A stretch of 6,884 nucleotides of DNA from Candidatus Heimdallarchaeota archaeon (GCA_021399405.1 JAAFKL010000241.1:1-6884); one strand, 5' to 3'; numbered from the stretch's first letter, positions 1-6,316 are shown. Notes: a model not told the origin generated them from the letters alone. Numbers and translations: made by a program.

Positions 1-98
1 ACACACAACGAGTCATTATATCACACGTTACAATACTAATTTTATCTAATATTTAGTTTTATGTATATTTGGAATAGTTTAACCAAAATATTAAGTAA

Positions 99-107
99 TA
101 TTATTTA
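99..107 (+). promoter_or_regulatory. TATA-like box for the zinc-ribbon gene
   Basis: The AT-rich stretch TATTATTTA is centred about 25 bases before the TTG start at 128. That is the archaeal TATA-to-start-site distance, so transcription would begin at or next to the start codon and the mRNA would be leaderless. No Shine-Dalgarno-like sequence lies between the box and the start. The background is very AT-rich, so the match alone is weak. Confidence 0.4.
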
Positions 108-127
108 TGAGATGGTTTTGATTTACT

Positions 128-724
128 TTGACAAGGATTCAATTAGAGAGTGAAAATCACAAAGAATTAGCAGATCGTATTGTTGTTAGACTATCAGGAC
201 AATCTGCATTAGAAACCAATCATGTTTTAAAACAATTATTTCCAACTGTTTCAACAATGAGGTTGAAAGCAATATCAGAGGATTTCTCAACAAAAAGATC
301 TCATGTTGAAGTAGATTTTTTGGAATTGCTTGGGAGTACTGAAGTTGACTATAAGGTTTTCAGAGCATTATCAAGTGCCGATGTAGATCCTCTTCTTTTG
401 ATGGCCAGAAAATTCAACGATCCAACCAAATTTCAATTAACTATCACATGCAATCGTACTCCATACAAGGAATTTTTTGATGAATGCAAGGAAATAACTT
501 GTGAAAGTTGCATAGAAGGTCGACTCTTAGATTTCAAAACTAAAAATGTATTATCCACTGCACCATGGGAATTAAAAATTGATAGAGTTGAGCAGAGGAG
601 ACTGGATCTCTGCAAGAGCTGTGGTAATATTCTAATGAAAGATAGTAAATTAAACTTGCAAAACGAGAGATTGTTGTATACTTGTAGTTATTGCGGACAT
701 AAAGGTTGGACTAAAGCAAAATAA
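128..724 (+). CDS. Uncharacterised protein with C-terminal zinc ribbon
   Basis: This 198-residue soluble protein belongs to no family I recognise. The clear landmark is a C-terminal zinc ribbon made of two CxxC knuckles, C162/C165 and C186/C189, each followed by glycine (CKSCG and CSYCG). Such ribbons bind one zinc ion and often mediate nucleic-acid or protein contacts. A further cysteine group, C120, C125 and C128, lies in the middle and could hold a second metal, perhaps with C108. The N-terminal ~100 residues have no recognised motif, are charged, and probably mix helices and strands. There is no signal peptide or membrane segment. The start is TTG: an in-frame TGA sits two codons upstream at 119-121, and the next in-frame ATG is residue 44. 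The gene stands 176 bp before the ATPase gene, which has its own TATA box, so cotranscription is not implied. A transcription- or translation-linked role is possible but unsupported. Confidence 0.8.
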   Translation: MTRIQLESENHKELADRIVVRLSGQSALETNHVLKQLFPTVSTMRLKAISEDFSTKRSHVEVDFLELLGSTEVDYKVFRALSSADVDPLLLMARKFNDPTKFQLTITCNRTPYKEFFDECKEITCESCIEGRLLDFKTKNVLSTAPWELKIDRVEQRRLDLCKSCGNILMKDSKLNLQNERLLYTCSYCGHKGWTKAK

Positions 725-860
725 AATTACAAACTCTCTAATTCTTAACCGCTAATACAAAAATAATGATTGAAATAATACTTACACAGTATAGATGTTA
801 AGTGTTGTATTCAATTTGTAACTGAGAAACAACAGTTCCTGCAAGGTAATTTAAACACAC

Positions 861-870
861 TATTATATAA
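861..870 (+). promoter_or_regulatory. TATA box for the HerA-like ATPase gene
   Basis: TATTATATAA is the best TATA-like match in the window. Its centre is about 34 bases before the GTG start at 901, which predicts a start site near 890-895 and a leader of only a few bases. A GGTGG at 889-893, seven bases before the GTG, resembles a Shine-Dalgarno sequence. It would be retained only if transcription begins slightly further upstream. Confidence 0.5.
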
Positions 871-900
871 GAAATTGTAAAACAAGTTGGTGGATATTTC

Positions 901-2739
901 GTGAGTAGATCTGGAAGAAAAACCTCAGTAACAGACCAAGCAATGAAAGCTGAAGAGTTATTGAGAAACGGTATAAGCCAAGGGAACGCCACTGAATTTA
1001 TTCAAGGATATCTCGAATACGAGAAAGCAATTCTCTATTTCGAGGGAGTTGGTAAAGTTAAGGAATCAAGAAAATTACTTACTAGACTTGAAAAAATATT
1101 AGGTGTAGTCATCGAACGAGGTGACCCTGAAGCCCCATATTACTCAAAACTTGGTCCGTTCTTTATACTTTACTCGCGCCATTTTCAAGCTAGAATTTTA
1201 GAAATGCTTAATATTGACCTCACAACAGCTACCGCCTCCAGAGTCGCAGCTTTAGATTTTGCGATTGGTGTTGAATGGGTCGAGCAAGTTCTAAACATAA
1301 TGGTTGATCTCTTAATTGAAGGTTATGTAGATCACTGTCTTCGTTATTTAAAATTCACAAAAGATCGGCGTGATGAATTAATTGAAGAAATTTCATTACA
1401 GATTGATGAAACCCAACAAAGTGAAGAGAGACGTTGGTTAAGAAGAAAACAAGATCCTGAAAAAGCTGCAGAAATGATTTATGAATCCTTTCTAAGATTA
1501 CTTGGTCTAATGGTAGATCGATATAACAAAGGTACTAGTTTCATGACTGATGGATTGGACGTATTGAGAAGATTAAAATCTGCTGTGGAATCCGATTTTG
1601 AATATTTGGATGTAAGATTGATTGCTTTAGAGGCCAACATTCGCGCAGGTCAGGGTGATGATGTTAATGAATCACTTGTTTCTCATGTGAAATCACGAAT
1701 ATTACCTTACACCATAATGACTGACACAGGTCTCGATCAATTAACTGATTTATTGGAACAATTTGTTTCAAAACGAAAATTAAATCTTAATGTCGCAGTG
1801 GGTGAAATTCCAATCCTCGGAGCAAATCCAGCAGGATCACCACATTTATCCATTATTGGTCAAACAGGAGTTGGTAAAACAACTCTTACGAAACAAATTT
1901 TGAAAGAGAATATTCGAGTACAAAATACAGCTGTAGTTGTTTTTGATCACCATTTTGAATATGCAGACATCGCAGATCATATTATCCAGATCGGTGGAGA
2001 GCGAACTCCTGAAGCCACTCGCTATTACCCAGTTGAAGAAATTGGAGATACATTCAAACAAGCTCAACAATTTATCCAAGACCAACAAAAAGTATTCTCA
2101 GCAGAAGGAGCGAAGGCGGAAGATTTAGTTAGTAAAATCCAAGAATATGAGGAAAGAACTAGACCAACAATCACCCGTTTCGTTGTGGACACTGTAGAAG
2201 CTTTATTATTAAAAGAGGAAGAGAACGTTATTCCCATCACTCCAGGTGAAATAGTAGTATTTTGGATTATCATGGATGATGCATGGGTAACAACATCTTG
2301 TGTCTCAACAGTCATCAAGTATGTGTTACAAATGGCAATCAACGATAAACTTCCAGGGAAGACTATTATGGTTACTGAAGAAGCACAGAGATTATCTGGA
2401 GACCAATGGGTAAGAAATGTTACATCAGAAGGGAGAAAGTTCGGTCTTAACTTAATATCAATATCACAAGTACCCGAATTTGATCCATGGGTTGTTGCAA
2501 ATTCAGAATTAGCTTTATTCAGAATAAGAAGAATTGAAGCGGATAGTCCTGTAGCTTCTTTATTTAGTGATGGTGCTAGGGAAATGGTTCCACATCTTGA
2601 GACAGGTGAATATTTGAATTATCATAGAGATACTAGATCATGGTATTTATCATTTAACCCTGAATCGTTGTCCCCAATTCATGCAAAAGAAACAATTACC
2701 AAAAAACTAGAACAACTACGTGAAATAATCAATAATTAA
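901..2739 (+). CDS. HerA/DUF87-like P-loop ATPase with long helical N-terminal region
   Basis: This 612-residue ATPase belongs to the HerA/FtsK-like hexameric motor family, whose members translocate DNA or move substrates using ATP. The motor spans about residues 300-610. It has the lead-in VAVGEIPILGANPAG, a Walker A GQTGVGKT at 320-327, and the family's second-strand motif FDHHFEY at 348-354, where HerA proteins usually read DPHGEY. The Walker B/glutamate-switch strand is IMVTEEAQR at 489-497. Next come EGRKFGLNL, a polar Gln at 523 in SISQVPEF, and an arginine-rich strand FRIRR at 540-544 that could supply the arginine finger. The ~280 residues before the motor look helical and TPR-like rather than like HerA's short beta-barrel. 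Residues 375-430 form a charged, probably helical insert. GTG at 901 is the first start after an in-frame TAA at 868-870. The nuclease NurA and Mre11/Rad50, common HerA partners, are not in the window. DNA processing is the family role; the specific job here is unknown. Confidence 0.88.
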   Translation: MSRSGRKTSVTDQAMKAEELLRNGISQGNATEFIQGYLEYEKAILYFEGVGKVKESRKLLTRLEKILGVVIERGDPEAPYYSKLGPFFILYSRHFQARILEMLNIDLTTATASRVAALDFAIGVEWVEQVLNIMVDLLIEGYVDHCLRYLKFTKDRRDELIEEISLQIDETQQSEERRWLRRKQDPEKAAEMIYESFLRLLGLMVDRYNKGTSFMTDGLDVLRRLKSAVESDFEYLDVRLIALEANIRAGQGDDVNESLVSHVKSRILPYTIMTDTGLDQLTDLLEQFVSKRKLNLNVAVGEIPILGANPAGSPHLSIIGQTGVGKTTLTKQILKENIRVQNTAVVVFDHHFEYADIADHIIQIGGERTPEATRYYPVEEIGDTFKQAQQFIQDQQKVFSAEGAKAEDLVSKIQEYEERTRPTITRFVVDTVEALLLKEEENVIPITPGEIVVFWIIMDDAWVTTSCVSTVIKYVLQMAINDKLPGKTIMVTEEAQRLSGDQWVRNVTSEGRKFGLNLISISQVPEFDPWVVANSELALFRIRRIEADSPVASLFSDGAREMVPHLETGEYLNYHRDTRSWYLSFNPESLSPIHAKETITKKLEQLREIINN

Positions 2740-2783
2740 AATCGAATCCATATCAATCAAAAATATTAGATATGAGAATAAAG

Positions 2784-2790
2784 AATATAT
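2784..2790 (+). promoter_or_regulatory. TATA-like box for the coiled-coil membrane protein gene
   Basis: AATATAT is centred 26 bases before the GTG start at 2813, matching the expected distance for a leaderless archaeal transcript. No ribosome-binding site is visible between them. This suggests the gene has its own promoter despite being only 73 bp behind the ATPase gene. Confidence 0.45.
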
Positions 2791-2812
2791 CTACCAAGTC
2801 ATTGTTTAGTAT

Positions 2813-3688
2813 GTGGAAGATCCAAAACGACTTAGGACTAAACTTAGATTAGATCTAAATGAGGTTCAAAAGCAGATTGAAGAGATAGAAGATCAGATGA
2901 GATCTGATAAATCCGCTGATACCATCGAACGACATAAAAAATTAGTTGAATACGAGAAAAAATTAAAAGATCAATATGAGAAAATTGCTGGTATCACTAT
3001 TGATCAAGCATCATCTCTTGACCAGAAGACAGTAGCTGCACTAACCAGTCGTGATGAAAATAAATTCTCCAAACTTCTCGGTATTGTCTCAGGCTTTCTC
3101 TTATTTTTTGGGTTTTATAACTTAGTAATTCACTCTTATGTGGGATTTGATCCTATGGATTATTTTGATTATTTGGGTGGAACTGGGACTTCTGTTAGCT
3201 CATTCGATACCTTCTCGTCTGGAATACTATTTGAATCCTCTACAAATCTGATTGTCTATCCATTAATTGTTGGTACTGCTCTGATATTGATCGGATTAGT
3301 ATTCTCAACATCAGGGTCTAAGCTGTACAAATTCATGCAATTCTTGGGAGTGGCTATACCAATTCTGTATCTACTAAGTCTTATTGTAATTGAGGATACA
3401 ACTTCTGAAGTTACAGCAGCCTTTGAAGATAACATGATTAATTTAGGCGCAATTTTCATTTTTGGAGGTATGTTATATCTGTTTGGACTTTTCGATGAAC
3501 GGGGTTTCCTTGGCAAACTATCAATTCTGATTATAGGAGCTTCAATTATCGATGCGGGAGCTCAAATCCTTGTAGCAGCATTATCCAATGATGAACTTAG
3601 TGAATTGCTTTGGACTTGGCCATGGATTATGTTACCCATGATGGTTGCCAGTGTTGTGATTTCATTTGAAAATCTACTGAAGAAATAA
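2813..3688 (+). CDS. Orphan coiled-coil protein with about six membrane segments
   Basis: This 291-residue integral membrane protein belongs to no family I recognise. Residues 1-85 are soluble and highly charged. About 11-58 show a heptad-like spacing of Leu, Val and Ile among Glu and Lys, as expected for a coiled coil. Hydrophobic segments follow at about 88-108, 145-165, 171-193, 208-227, 234-257 and 265-285. The 110-144 loop is rich in Ser, Gly, Phe and Asp, and the short tail ends in two lysines. Six passes would place both termini on the same, probably cytoplasmic, side. No catalytic motif, metal site or transporter signature is visible. GTG at 2813 is chosen because an in-frame TAG lies at 2807-2809; an ATG at 2811 is in another frame and soon stops. 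It is 73 bp downstream of the HerA-like ATPase on the same strand. A functional link, such as the coiled coil tethering a partner to the membrane, is possible, but only proximity suggests it. Confidence 0.82.
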   Translation: MEDPKRLRTKLRLDLNEVQKQIEEIEDQMRSDKSADTIERHKKLVEYEKKLKDQYEKIAGITIDQASSLDQKTVAALTSRDENKFSKLLGIVSGFLLFFGFYNLVIHSYVGFDPMDYFDYLGGTGTSVSSFDTFSSGILFESSTNLIVYPLIVGTALILIGLVFSTSGSKLYKFMQFLGVAIPILYLLSLIVIEDTTSEVTAAFEDNMINLGAIFIFGGMLYLFGLFDERGFLGKLSILIIGASIIDAGAQILVAALSNDELSELLWTWPWIMLPMMVASVVISFENLLKK

Positions 3689-3746
3689 TTCTTTAAGAAA
3701 TTAGAAAAAATAATTTTGTTATTATTGATAATGTTATTATTGATAA
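3689..3746. terminator. Bidirectional terminator region between convergent genes
   Basis: This 58-bp AT-rich gap separates the 3' ends of the membrane protein gene (+) and the orphan gene (-). For the plus strand it offers TAATTTTGTTATTATT, and for the minus strand a run of six Ts (AAAAAA at 3705-3710 on the plus strand). Archaeal termination relies mainly on T-rich tracts. The inverted arms of the adjoining 15-bp repeat could add weak hairpins. Confidence 0.45.
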
Positions 3747-3747
3747 C
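3718..3747. repeat. Two tandem 15-bp units, each a short hairpin
   Basis: GTTATTATTGATAAT at 3718-3732 is followed directly by GTTATTATTGATAAC at 3733-3747; 14 of 15 bases match. The second copy is an inverted repeat, GTTAT-TATTG-ATAAC, with a 5-bp stem and 5-base loop; the first differs by one base at the end of its stem. The array ends on the first base of the minus-strand gene's stop codon. A terminator element or a simple replication-slippage duplication would both explain it. Confidence 0.75.
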
Positions 3748-4223
3748 TAGGCTGGTATTTTGTTACTCTCAGTTTGGATCTTAGCCCAATCATTAGGAAA
3801 TAATTTGAATTTGTTATAATTCCTATCATAACCAGGAAATGCGGTCCATTGCCATTTATAATTTCCTGAATTCATGCCTTTTGATTCAACAGTATAGGAC
3901 AAATGTCCCTCAAAGTAGTCACATCCAGCGTACATACTATTTATTTGAATTTCAGTGACTTGACTACTTTCATTACTTACTTCATCAGCAATTTTCCCAA
4001 TAATTCGAATCACGTTTCTAATGGGTACCCATGAGTTGTCATCAATTTCTATTTTTATCCCTCTGAGTTCAGTGTTTGATCTATTTGCTAGGTAAGTAAC
4101 ATCTGATAATGGTGAATACTCGGTGGCTAGTCCTATTAGATCATGAATAGATCCCCGTAAATCATCAGAAAACTTAGAATTATTTTCTGTTATTATTTCA
4201 ATTGTTTTCCTACTGATTCCCAC
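3747..4223 (-). CDS. Uncharacterised soluble protein
   Basis: This 158-residue protein has no family I recognise. It has no signal peptide, no membrane segment and a single cysteine (C101). The N-terminal ~45 residues look helical, 50-80 look like mixed strand and helix, and the C-terminal third is rich in aromatic residues (NYKWQWTAFPGYDRNYNKFKLF at about 121-142, and W146). That pattern would fit a compact beta-rich fold. The start is GTG at 4223: an in-frame TAA lies six codons upstream and nothing but ATT offers an earlier start. A TATA-like stretch lies about 25 bases upstream. It converges on the membrane protein gene and lies 79 bp downstream of the acetyltransferase gene on the same strand. 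A T-run between those two and the gene's own TATA-like box suggest separate transcription. The frame is open and intact, and its base composition resembles the neighbours, so I take it as real. Confidence 0.65.
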   Translation of the reverse strand: MGISRKTIEIITENNSKFSDDLRGSIHDLIGLATEYSPLSDVTYLANRSNTELRGIKIEIDDNSWVPIRNVIRIIGKIADEVSNESSQVTEIQINSMYAGCDYFEGHLSYTVESKGMNSGNYKWQWTAFPGYDRNYNKFKLFPNDWAKIQTESNKIPA

Positions 4224-4240
4224 AATAACAGATATACTTC

Positions 4241-4252
4241 TTTACTTAAAAA
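4241..4252 (-). promoter_or_regulatory. TATA-like box for the orphan minus-strand gene
   Basis: Read on the minus strand this is TTTTTAAGTAAA, centred about 24 bases before the GTG at 4223. The spacing again suggests a leaderless message. It is a moderate match only. Confidence 0.35.
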
Positions 4253-4289
4253 CAGCTACTTCGGAAATCCTTACTCAATTAAATACTAC

Positions 4290-4295
4290 AAAAAA
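4290..4295 (-). terminator. T-run downstream of the acetyltransferase gene
   Basis: Six consecutive Ts on the minus strand begin 8 bases after the acetyltransferase stop codon, in the context ATATTTTTTGTAG. Archaeal RNA polymerase terminates at such tracts without a hairpin. The run sits between the two minus-strand genes and would separate their transcripts. Confidence 0.4.
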
Positions 4296-4302
4296 TATTC
4301 TA

Positions 4303-4788
4303 TTAGGTTAATTTTAATTCCATGAGAAGTGCATTTTCCCCATCACTGTAATATCGAGTTAGGACCTTAGCGATGTAAAAATTCAATTGTTTGTACATTT
4401 CTACAGCTCCATAATTGCTCTCTCTAACTTCTAAAGTGATTTTCTCAATATTCACAATGTCAGTTACTTTGTCAATAATATAGTTCATCATTTTTCCACC
4501 AATTCCTTGTCGACGCTGATCTGGAGATACAGCTACTGAGATAATATGAGCCTGTGATTTCCCACGTGGTCGCCATGGAGAAATACTCGCTCTTTCTATT
4601 CTCGTAATAATATATCCAACAACCTTCCCATCAACCTCTGCTGAACAGCTTGTTTCATGCCAAGATTTTATTAGCTCTATAAAATATGCAACTGGATAGT
4701 TTTCAGGAAGACTAATCCTATTAAGATGAACAATATCTTCTAAGTCTGATATCATTGGAGCTCGAATTGTTAACAATTCAATGACCAT
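4303..4788 (-). CDS. Ard1/Naa10-like N-terminal protein acetyltransferase (RimI/GNAT family)
   Basis: This 161-residue GNAT enzyme transfers acetyl from acetyl-CoA to the N-terminal amine of proteins. The archaeal members are close relatives of the eukaryotic NatA catalytic subunit Naa10 and of bacterial RimI. Signatures, in order, are SLPENYP at 26-32 (the substrate-site loop; Glu29 matches the Naa10 glutamate), AHIISVAVSP at 80-89 (beta4, with the backbone that holds acetyl-CoA), and QRRQGIG at 91-97, the R/Q-x-x-G-x-G/A pyrophosphate loop. These are followed by LEVRESNYGAVEMYKQLNF at 119-137 and finally RYYSDGENALLM at 145-156, the hallmark Tyr-Tyr-x-Asp-Gly-Glu segment of Ard1/Naa10. Length is normal. 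A short basic, Trp/Pro-containing stretch (SPWRPRGK, 70-77) sits just before beta4, where Naa10 has an acidic loop. ATG at 4788 is directly preceded by an in-frame TAA. It is divergent from the site-2 protease homologue. No Naa15-like partner is in the window; archaeal enzymes act alone. Confidence 0.93.
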   Translation of the reverse strand: MVIELLTIRAPMISDLEDIVHLNRISLPENYPVAYFIELIKSWHETSCSAEVDGKVVGYIITRIERASISPWRPRGKSQAHIISVAVSPDQRRQGIGGKMMNYIIDKVTDIVNIEKITLEVRESNYGAVEMYKQLNFYIAKVLTRYYSDGENALLMELKLT

Positions 4789-4814
4789 TTAACAAATTCT
4801 GCGTAATTTCAACT

Positions 4815-4826
4815 GATTAAAATTAA
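4815..4826 (-). promoter_or_regulatory. TATA-like box for the acetyltransferase gene
   Basis: On the minus strand this reads TTAATTTTAATC, about 27-38 bases before the ATG at 4788. That predicts a transcript with a leader of a few bases. It overlaps the left palindrome of the divergent region, so a protein bound there would block the promoter. Confidence 0.35.
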
Positions 4827-4828
4827 TC
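4815..4828. promoter_or_regulatory. Candidate operator, left palindrome
   Basis: GATTAA-AA-TTAATC is a perfect 6-bp inverted repeat with a 2-base spacer. It lies in the 154-bp region between two divergent genes and overlaps the probable TATA box of the acetyltransferase gene. The AT-rich background makes chance palindromes fairly likely. Confidence 0.3.
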
Positions 4829-4836
4829 GATCCTAT

Positions 4837-4848
4837 TGTAAATTTACA
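4837..4848. promoter_or_regulatory. Candidate operator, right palindrome
   Basis: TGTAAATTTACA is a perfect 12-bp palindrome. Its centre lies 21 bp, two helical turns, from the centre of the GATTAA/TTAATC repeat, so two dimers could bind the same face of the DNA. It sits about 50 bp upstream of the acetyltransferase gene and 95 bp upstream of the site-2 protease homologue. No regulator gene is visible in the window. Confidence 0.35.
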
Positions 4849-4942
4849 TTAACTAATTGGGGATCTATTGTTTTGTGTGAAATGTAGGTGGCTACTACAA
4901 AATGGTTTTTAGACGATACTGAAATATTTTGATTTGTAGAGA

Positions 4943-6256
4943 ATGTCTGAATTAATTTGTTGGAATTGTTCCACTCGAACACCACTAGGAAATTGTATTT
5001 CTTGTGGTGTTATGGTTAAAAGTTCAGAAGAAATATTCGCAGAACAAGAGAAAGAGACTCAAAAAAGAGTTATTGAGATACGAAGAAAAGGAAGAAAAGC
5101 TTATTATCTTAATTTAAATGAATTAAATGAGATCGTGGGAAATAATTTCACAATTATTCGATCTATCCATATGGAATCTCCCAAATATTTGGTTGAGGAT
5201 CCAGGTACAGCCTTGGCTGAAAGTTTTGAAACCTTAATTACAGATAGTAGTCAATTGCTACAAGGACTAACTCCTAAAGTAGCGAGAATTGCAAAGAATT
5301 CAAATCATTTGTTAATACAATATGCCTTTATTGAGCCAGCTGGTTTAGTGAACAATAGAAGATCAATTCTTCTTGTTCTAGCTACATTTTTGAGTATCTT
5401 TTTGTCAGGTATTGTAAATTCCACAAATATCAACAATTCTCAGGGTATTGCGAAATCAGGATGGGTAATTTCAGGTGTGGATGTATCATTCGATGCTTTC
5501 ATCTGGGCGTTTATGTTTTCATCGACCTTGATTTTAATCCTACTGTTGAAGGATGTAATTCAAATTCTAATCGGTCGAAAATATTATGGAATCAAGATGC
5601 AATCTTATTTTATACCCGCTCCACCGATATTCGAATTAGGTACGATAGGTAGTTTTGTGGGTAATTTATCAATCCATAGATCTAGAAGTTCAATGTTTTA
5701 CACTTCACTCATTGGTCCACTCATTTCCTGGGTTGTATCAGTGATTATACTTGTTTTAAGCCTTGGGATGGCGAAAAATAACCCTGAAGCAGCAAATGCA
5801 TATAGTGAGGATTCTATTCTTGGAGGAGGTAACTACGAACCACTTATGCTTAAATACGCCGTGGGAATATCTAATTCATTCTTAGGGACAGATATAGGAT
5901 TAAGTGATGCTGTAACCTCTATGTATTTGTTTAATCCAATCACCTTGGCAGCTCTAGCGGGAATATACATCTCGGGATTGTCATTGTTACCGTTATCTTT
6001 CTTAAATGGGGGTCAAATTGTTAGATCAAAATATGGGAAATTAGCCCACCTAATTGCGACATACTTGGTAATTATCGCTACGATTTATTACAACTTCCTG
6101 TTTTCCTTTCTGTTATTGCTGGTCCATCAAAGATTGGGTGTTCCAGATATTTTAAATGAGGAAAGTAAAATCAGTATATTTTCAAATATCCTTGTTTTCA
6201 TGGTTCTTTTGATAGTCATTTTATCGGTCCCATTACCAATTAATCTGTTATATTGA
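4943..6256 (+). CDS. Site-2 protease (M50) family membrane protein, apparently catalytically inactive, with N-terminal zinc ribbon
   Basis: This 437-residue protein resembles archaeal and plastid EGY-type site-2 proteases, which cut substrates within the membrane using zinc. Residues 5-22 form a zinc ribbon, C6xxC9...C18xxC21G. Residues ~55-135 resemble the family's soluble N-terminal domain. Membrane segments lie at about 141-160, 184-210, 252-275, 333-353, 367-393 and 410-429. Landmarks retained are YFIPAPP (222-228), GTIGSF (233-238), IGPLI (257-261), FNP (330-332), SLLPLSFLNGG (to 357). The active site is gone. Counting back from YFIP, the HExxH positions read K203-D204-V-I-Q207, and the LDGGH motif reads L354-N355-G-G-Q358, so both histidines, the glutamate and the aspartate ligand are all replaced. 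The frame is intact and conserved elsewhere, which argues for a working pseudoprotease rather than decay. ATG at 4943 follows an in-frame TAG at 4937-4939. The signal peptidase gene follows after 98 bp. Chaperoning or sequestering membrane substrates is a plausible inferred role. Confidence 0.85.
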   Translation: MSELICWNCSTRTPLGNCISCGVMVKSSEEIFAEQEKETQKRVIEIRRKGRKAYYLNLNELNEIVGNNFTIIRSIHMESPKYLVEDPGTALAESFETLITDSSQLLQGLTPKVARIAKNSNHLLIQYAFIEPAGLVNNRRSILLVLATFLSIFLSGIVNSTNINNSQGIAKSGWVISGVDVSFDAFIWAFMFSSTLILILLLKDVIQILIGRKYYGIKMQSYFIPAPPIFELGTIGSFVGNLSIHRSRSSMFYTSLIGPLISWVVSVIILVLSLGMAKNNPEAANAYSEDSILGGGNYEPLMLKYAVGISNSFLGTDIGLSDAVTSMYLFNPITLAALAGIYISGLSLLPLSFLNGGQIVRSKYGKLAHLIATYLVIIATIYYNFLFSFLLLLVHQRLGVPDILNEESKISIFSNILVFMVLLIVILSVPLPINLLY

Positions 6257-6316
6257 GAACTAACTGAAGATAAATCAAATAACAAATAATTTTTGCATTG
6301 AAGTATTTGAGATAAT

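Noticed and set aside
1..127. Possible RNA gene or upstream gene end at the left edge
   Set aside because: I see no tRNA-like cloverleaf, GC-rich structured stretch or long reading frame; it looks like plain AT-rich spacer with a promoter.
61..153. Thirty-codon ATG reading frame upstream of and overlapping the first gene
   Set aside because: It is short, has no promoter-like spacing or recognisable sequence, and overlaps the start of a better-supported gene in another frame.
820..837. AACTG/CAGTT inverted repeat upstream of the ATPase promoter
   Set aside because: Only five base pairs with an eight-base loop, and no second copy; too weak to call an operator or terminator.
798..992. Minus-strand reading frame of 64 codons across the start of the ATPase gene
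   Set aside because: It covers the ATPase promoter and the first codons of a clearly coding frame, and its translation resembles no protein.
1846..2342. Overlapping frames on both strands inside the ATPase motor domain
   Set aside because: The HerA motifs (Walker A, TEEAQ) are encoded in the main frame across this stretch; the others are shadows.
5549..5570. Loss of HExxH as a sequencing or frameshift artefact
   Set aside because: The frame stays open on both sides, flanking family motifs are in register, and the second motif (LNGGQ) is independently altered; a single error cannot explain both.
5461..5652. Plus-strand frame of 63 codons inside the site-2 protease homologue
   Set aside because: It is out of frame with a membrane protein whose YFIP and GTIG motifs are encoded across the same bases.
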